5,900 nucleotides of DNA from positions 1 to 5,900 of the forward strand of contig CANQFF010000058.1 of assembly GCA_947598345.1 (NCBI GenBank), in the 5' to 3' direction. Every line of letters starts with the position of its first letter. Position 1 is the stretch's first letter. This document shows positions 5,190 through 5,900 of this stretch, piece by piece. The translations under genes were made by a program, and so were the position numbers. This DNA is from an uncultured Bacilli bacterium. GTDB taxonomy: Bacteria > Bacillota_I > Bacilli_A > RF39 > UBA660. A model generated the notes under the pieces. The model worked only from the letters and a program-made list of their open reading frames with translations, was not told the origin of the DNA and searched no databases.

Positions 5190-5755
5190 AAGATATTAAA
5201 GAATATGCTATTAAAAATAGAGTACCAATAATGCAAGAAGATGGAATTGAATTTTTGATAAATTATATTAAAGAAAACAATATAAAACGAGTATTAGAAA
5301 TTGGTAGTGCGATAGGATATTCTGCAATTAATATAGCTAGTCAAAGTGAAGATATTAAAGTTACAACAATTGAAAAAGATCCAAATATGTATAATATTGC
5401 TTTAAATAATATAAAAAATACTGGTATGCAGGATAGAATTAAAATAATATTTGAAGATGCTTTATTTGTGGACATAGAAGAAAAATATGATTTGATATTT
5501 ATAGATGCTGCAAAAAGCCAGTATATTAAATTTTTTGAAAAATTTAGTAAAAACATAGATAAAGGTGGAGTAATAGTAACAGATAATTTATCTTTTCACG
5601 GCCTAGTTGAAGATGATAGTAAAACTAATAATAGAAATACAAAGCAATTAGTAAAAAAAATTAGAAAATATATAGATTTTTTAAAAAATAATAAAGATTA
5701 TGATACAACTTTTTATAAAATAGGTGATGGTATATCTGTTTCTATAAAAAAATAA
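5171..5755 (+). CDS. trmR: tRNA 5-hydroxyuridine methyltransferase TrmR (YrrM-type O-methyltransferase)
   Basis: A 194-residue class I SAM-dependent O-methyltransferase of the catechol-OMT-like family. The SAM-binding glycine loop is VLEIGSAIGYSAI (41-53), and the acidic residue after the second strand is in TIEKD (66-70). Metal ligands fit Asp112 (IFIDAAKSQY, 109-118) and Asp138/Asn139 (VTDN, 136-139). GLVEDD (144-149) and the C-terminal GDGISVSIKK (185-194) are also family features. In B. subtilis YrrM (TrmR) methylates 5-hydroxyuridine at wobble position 34 to give mo5U in tRNA. KEYAIKNRVPIM (10-21) aligns with the YrrM segment that follows its first helix, so about 20 N-terminal residues found in B. 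subtilis are absent. ATG 5171 lies 19 bases inside mltG with no strong binding site, so translation is probably coupled. Position directly after mltG is the conserved Firmicutes order. Substrate is inferred from orthology. Confidence 0.87.
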   Translation: MVHLRLKDIKEYAIKNRVPIMQEDGIEFLINYIKENNIKRVLEIGSAIGYSAINIASQSEDIKVTTIEKDPNMYNIALNNIKNTGMQDRIKIIFEDALFVDIEEKYDLIFIDAAKSQYIKFFEKFSKNIDKGGVIVTDNLSFHGLVEDDSKTNNRNTKQLVKKIRKYIDFLKNNKDYDTTFYKIGDGISVSIKK

Positions 5756-5799
5756 ATCAATTTTTATAATTATAAATAAAAAGTAATTATTTAAAACCT

Positions 5800-5856
5800 A
5801 GTTGGTTCTATACCTAATTAGGTTATAGATTTGTAAAATAATATAACCAACTTTTT
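5800..5856 (+). terminator. Probable operon terminator with a structured loop
   Basis: AGTTGGTT (5800-5807) pairs perfectly with AACCAACT (5845-5852), and T residues run through 5856. Between the arms, CTATACCTAA (5808-5817) can pair with TTAGGTTATAG (5818-5828) apart from one bulged T and the bases needed for a loop. The 3' position 45 bases after trmR and the T-run suggest a terminator. The long loop and the internal hairpin are unusual, and the T-run is short and partly paired, so confidence is moderate. Confidence 0.5.
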
Positions 5857-5866
5857 GAAAAATAAT

Positions 5867-5896
5867 TTGACTTAATTATTTGTAAATTATTTTAAC
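5867..5896 (+). promoter_or_regulatory. Weak candidate promoter for a gene beyond the window
   Basis: TTGACT (5867-5872) matches the -35 consensus at 5 of 6 positions. TTTAAC (5891-5896), 18 bases on, matches TATAAT at only 4 of 6, and no TG extension is seen. Its place after the inverted repeat at 5800-5856 is sensible. In DNA this AT-rich such matches arise often by chance. Confidence 0.3.
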
Positions 5897-5900
5897 TTTT

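Noticed and set aside
5341..5556. A 71-codon hydrophobic open frame on the minus strand within trmR
   Set aside because: It covers the SAM-binding part of trmR on the opposite strand. Its apparent hydrophobicity comes from the complement of Lys and Asn codons; there is no separate start signal.
712..5755. Mycoplasma-type genetic code (TGA as Trp)
   Set aside because: TGA closes rimM, trmD, ireB and ruvX at positions expected for those families, and Trp is encoded by TGG, for example in TrmD and MltG.
1..5900. CRISPR arrays, insertion sequences, tRNA or rRNA genes and phage genes
   Set aside because: No regularly spaced repeats, transposase or integrase motifs, or tRNA cloverleaf signatures were seen on either strand.

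Overview
This AT-rich window reads as chromosomal housekeeping DNA from a low-GC Firmicute or Mollicutes-like bacterium, probably an uncultured Bacilli lineage of the RF39 or Erysipelotrichia-relative kind (inference). Several things point there. IreB (YrzL), RuvX, a DUF1292 protein, MltG and TrmR (YrrM) appear in the order known from Firmicutes. Codon use is very A/T-rich, and Shine-Dalgarno sites are Bacillus-like (one is AAGGAGG). TGA ends rimM, trmD, ireB and ruvX, and TGG encodes Trp, so the standard bacterial code applies and not the TGA=Trp code of Mycoplasma and Spiroplasma. All genes are on the + strand.

Region 1 (1-636) is the 3' end of a probable surface or secreted protein. It is visibly less AT-rich than what follows and is closed by a clear intrinsic terminator (614-636).

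Region 2 (667-3057) starts at an extended -10 promoter and holds rlmP/ysgA-type SPOUT rRNA methyltransferase, rimM, trmD and an unrecognised 154-residue basic helical protein, all closely spaced. Its theme is ribosome maturation and RNA methylation. The usual rimM-trmD partners rpsP, khpA and rplS are not in the window.

Region 3 (3081-5755) starts at a second good promoter (TTTACA-N17-TAAAAT with TG extension) and holds ireB, ruvX, a DUF1292 gene, mltG and trmR. Three of its four junctions overlap on the preferred starts (two of them ATGA); DUF1292-mltG is the exception, with a 16-base gap. IreB and MltG both bear on peptidoglycan synthesis, RuvX acts on nucleic acid, and TrmR modifies the tRNA wobble base. 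The promoter shows that ireB starts at 3142 and not at the upstream in-frame ATG at 3100.

Region 4 (5756-5900) is non-coding. It contains a nested inverted repeat ending in a short T-run, probably the operon terminator with an unusually structured loop, and then a weak promoter-like sequence for whatever lies beyond.

I see no CRISPR array, insertion sequence, prophage, rRNA or tRNA gene. The least explained items are the 154-residue protein, the dyad over the ireB promoter, the lipobox-like start of MltG and the nested repeat at the 3' end.
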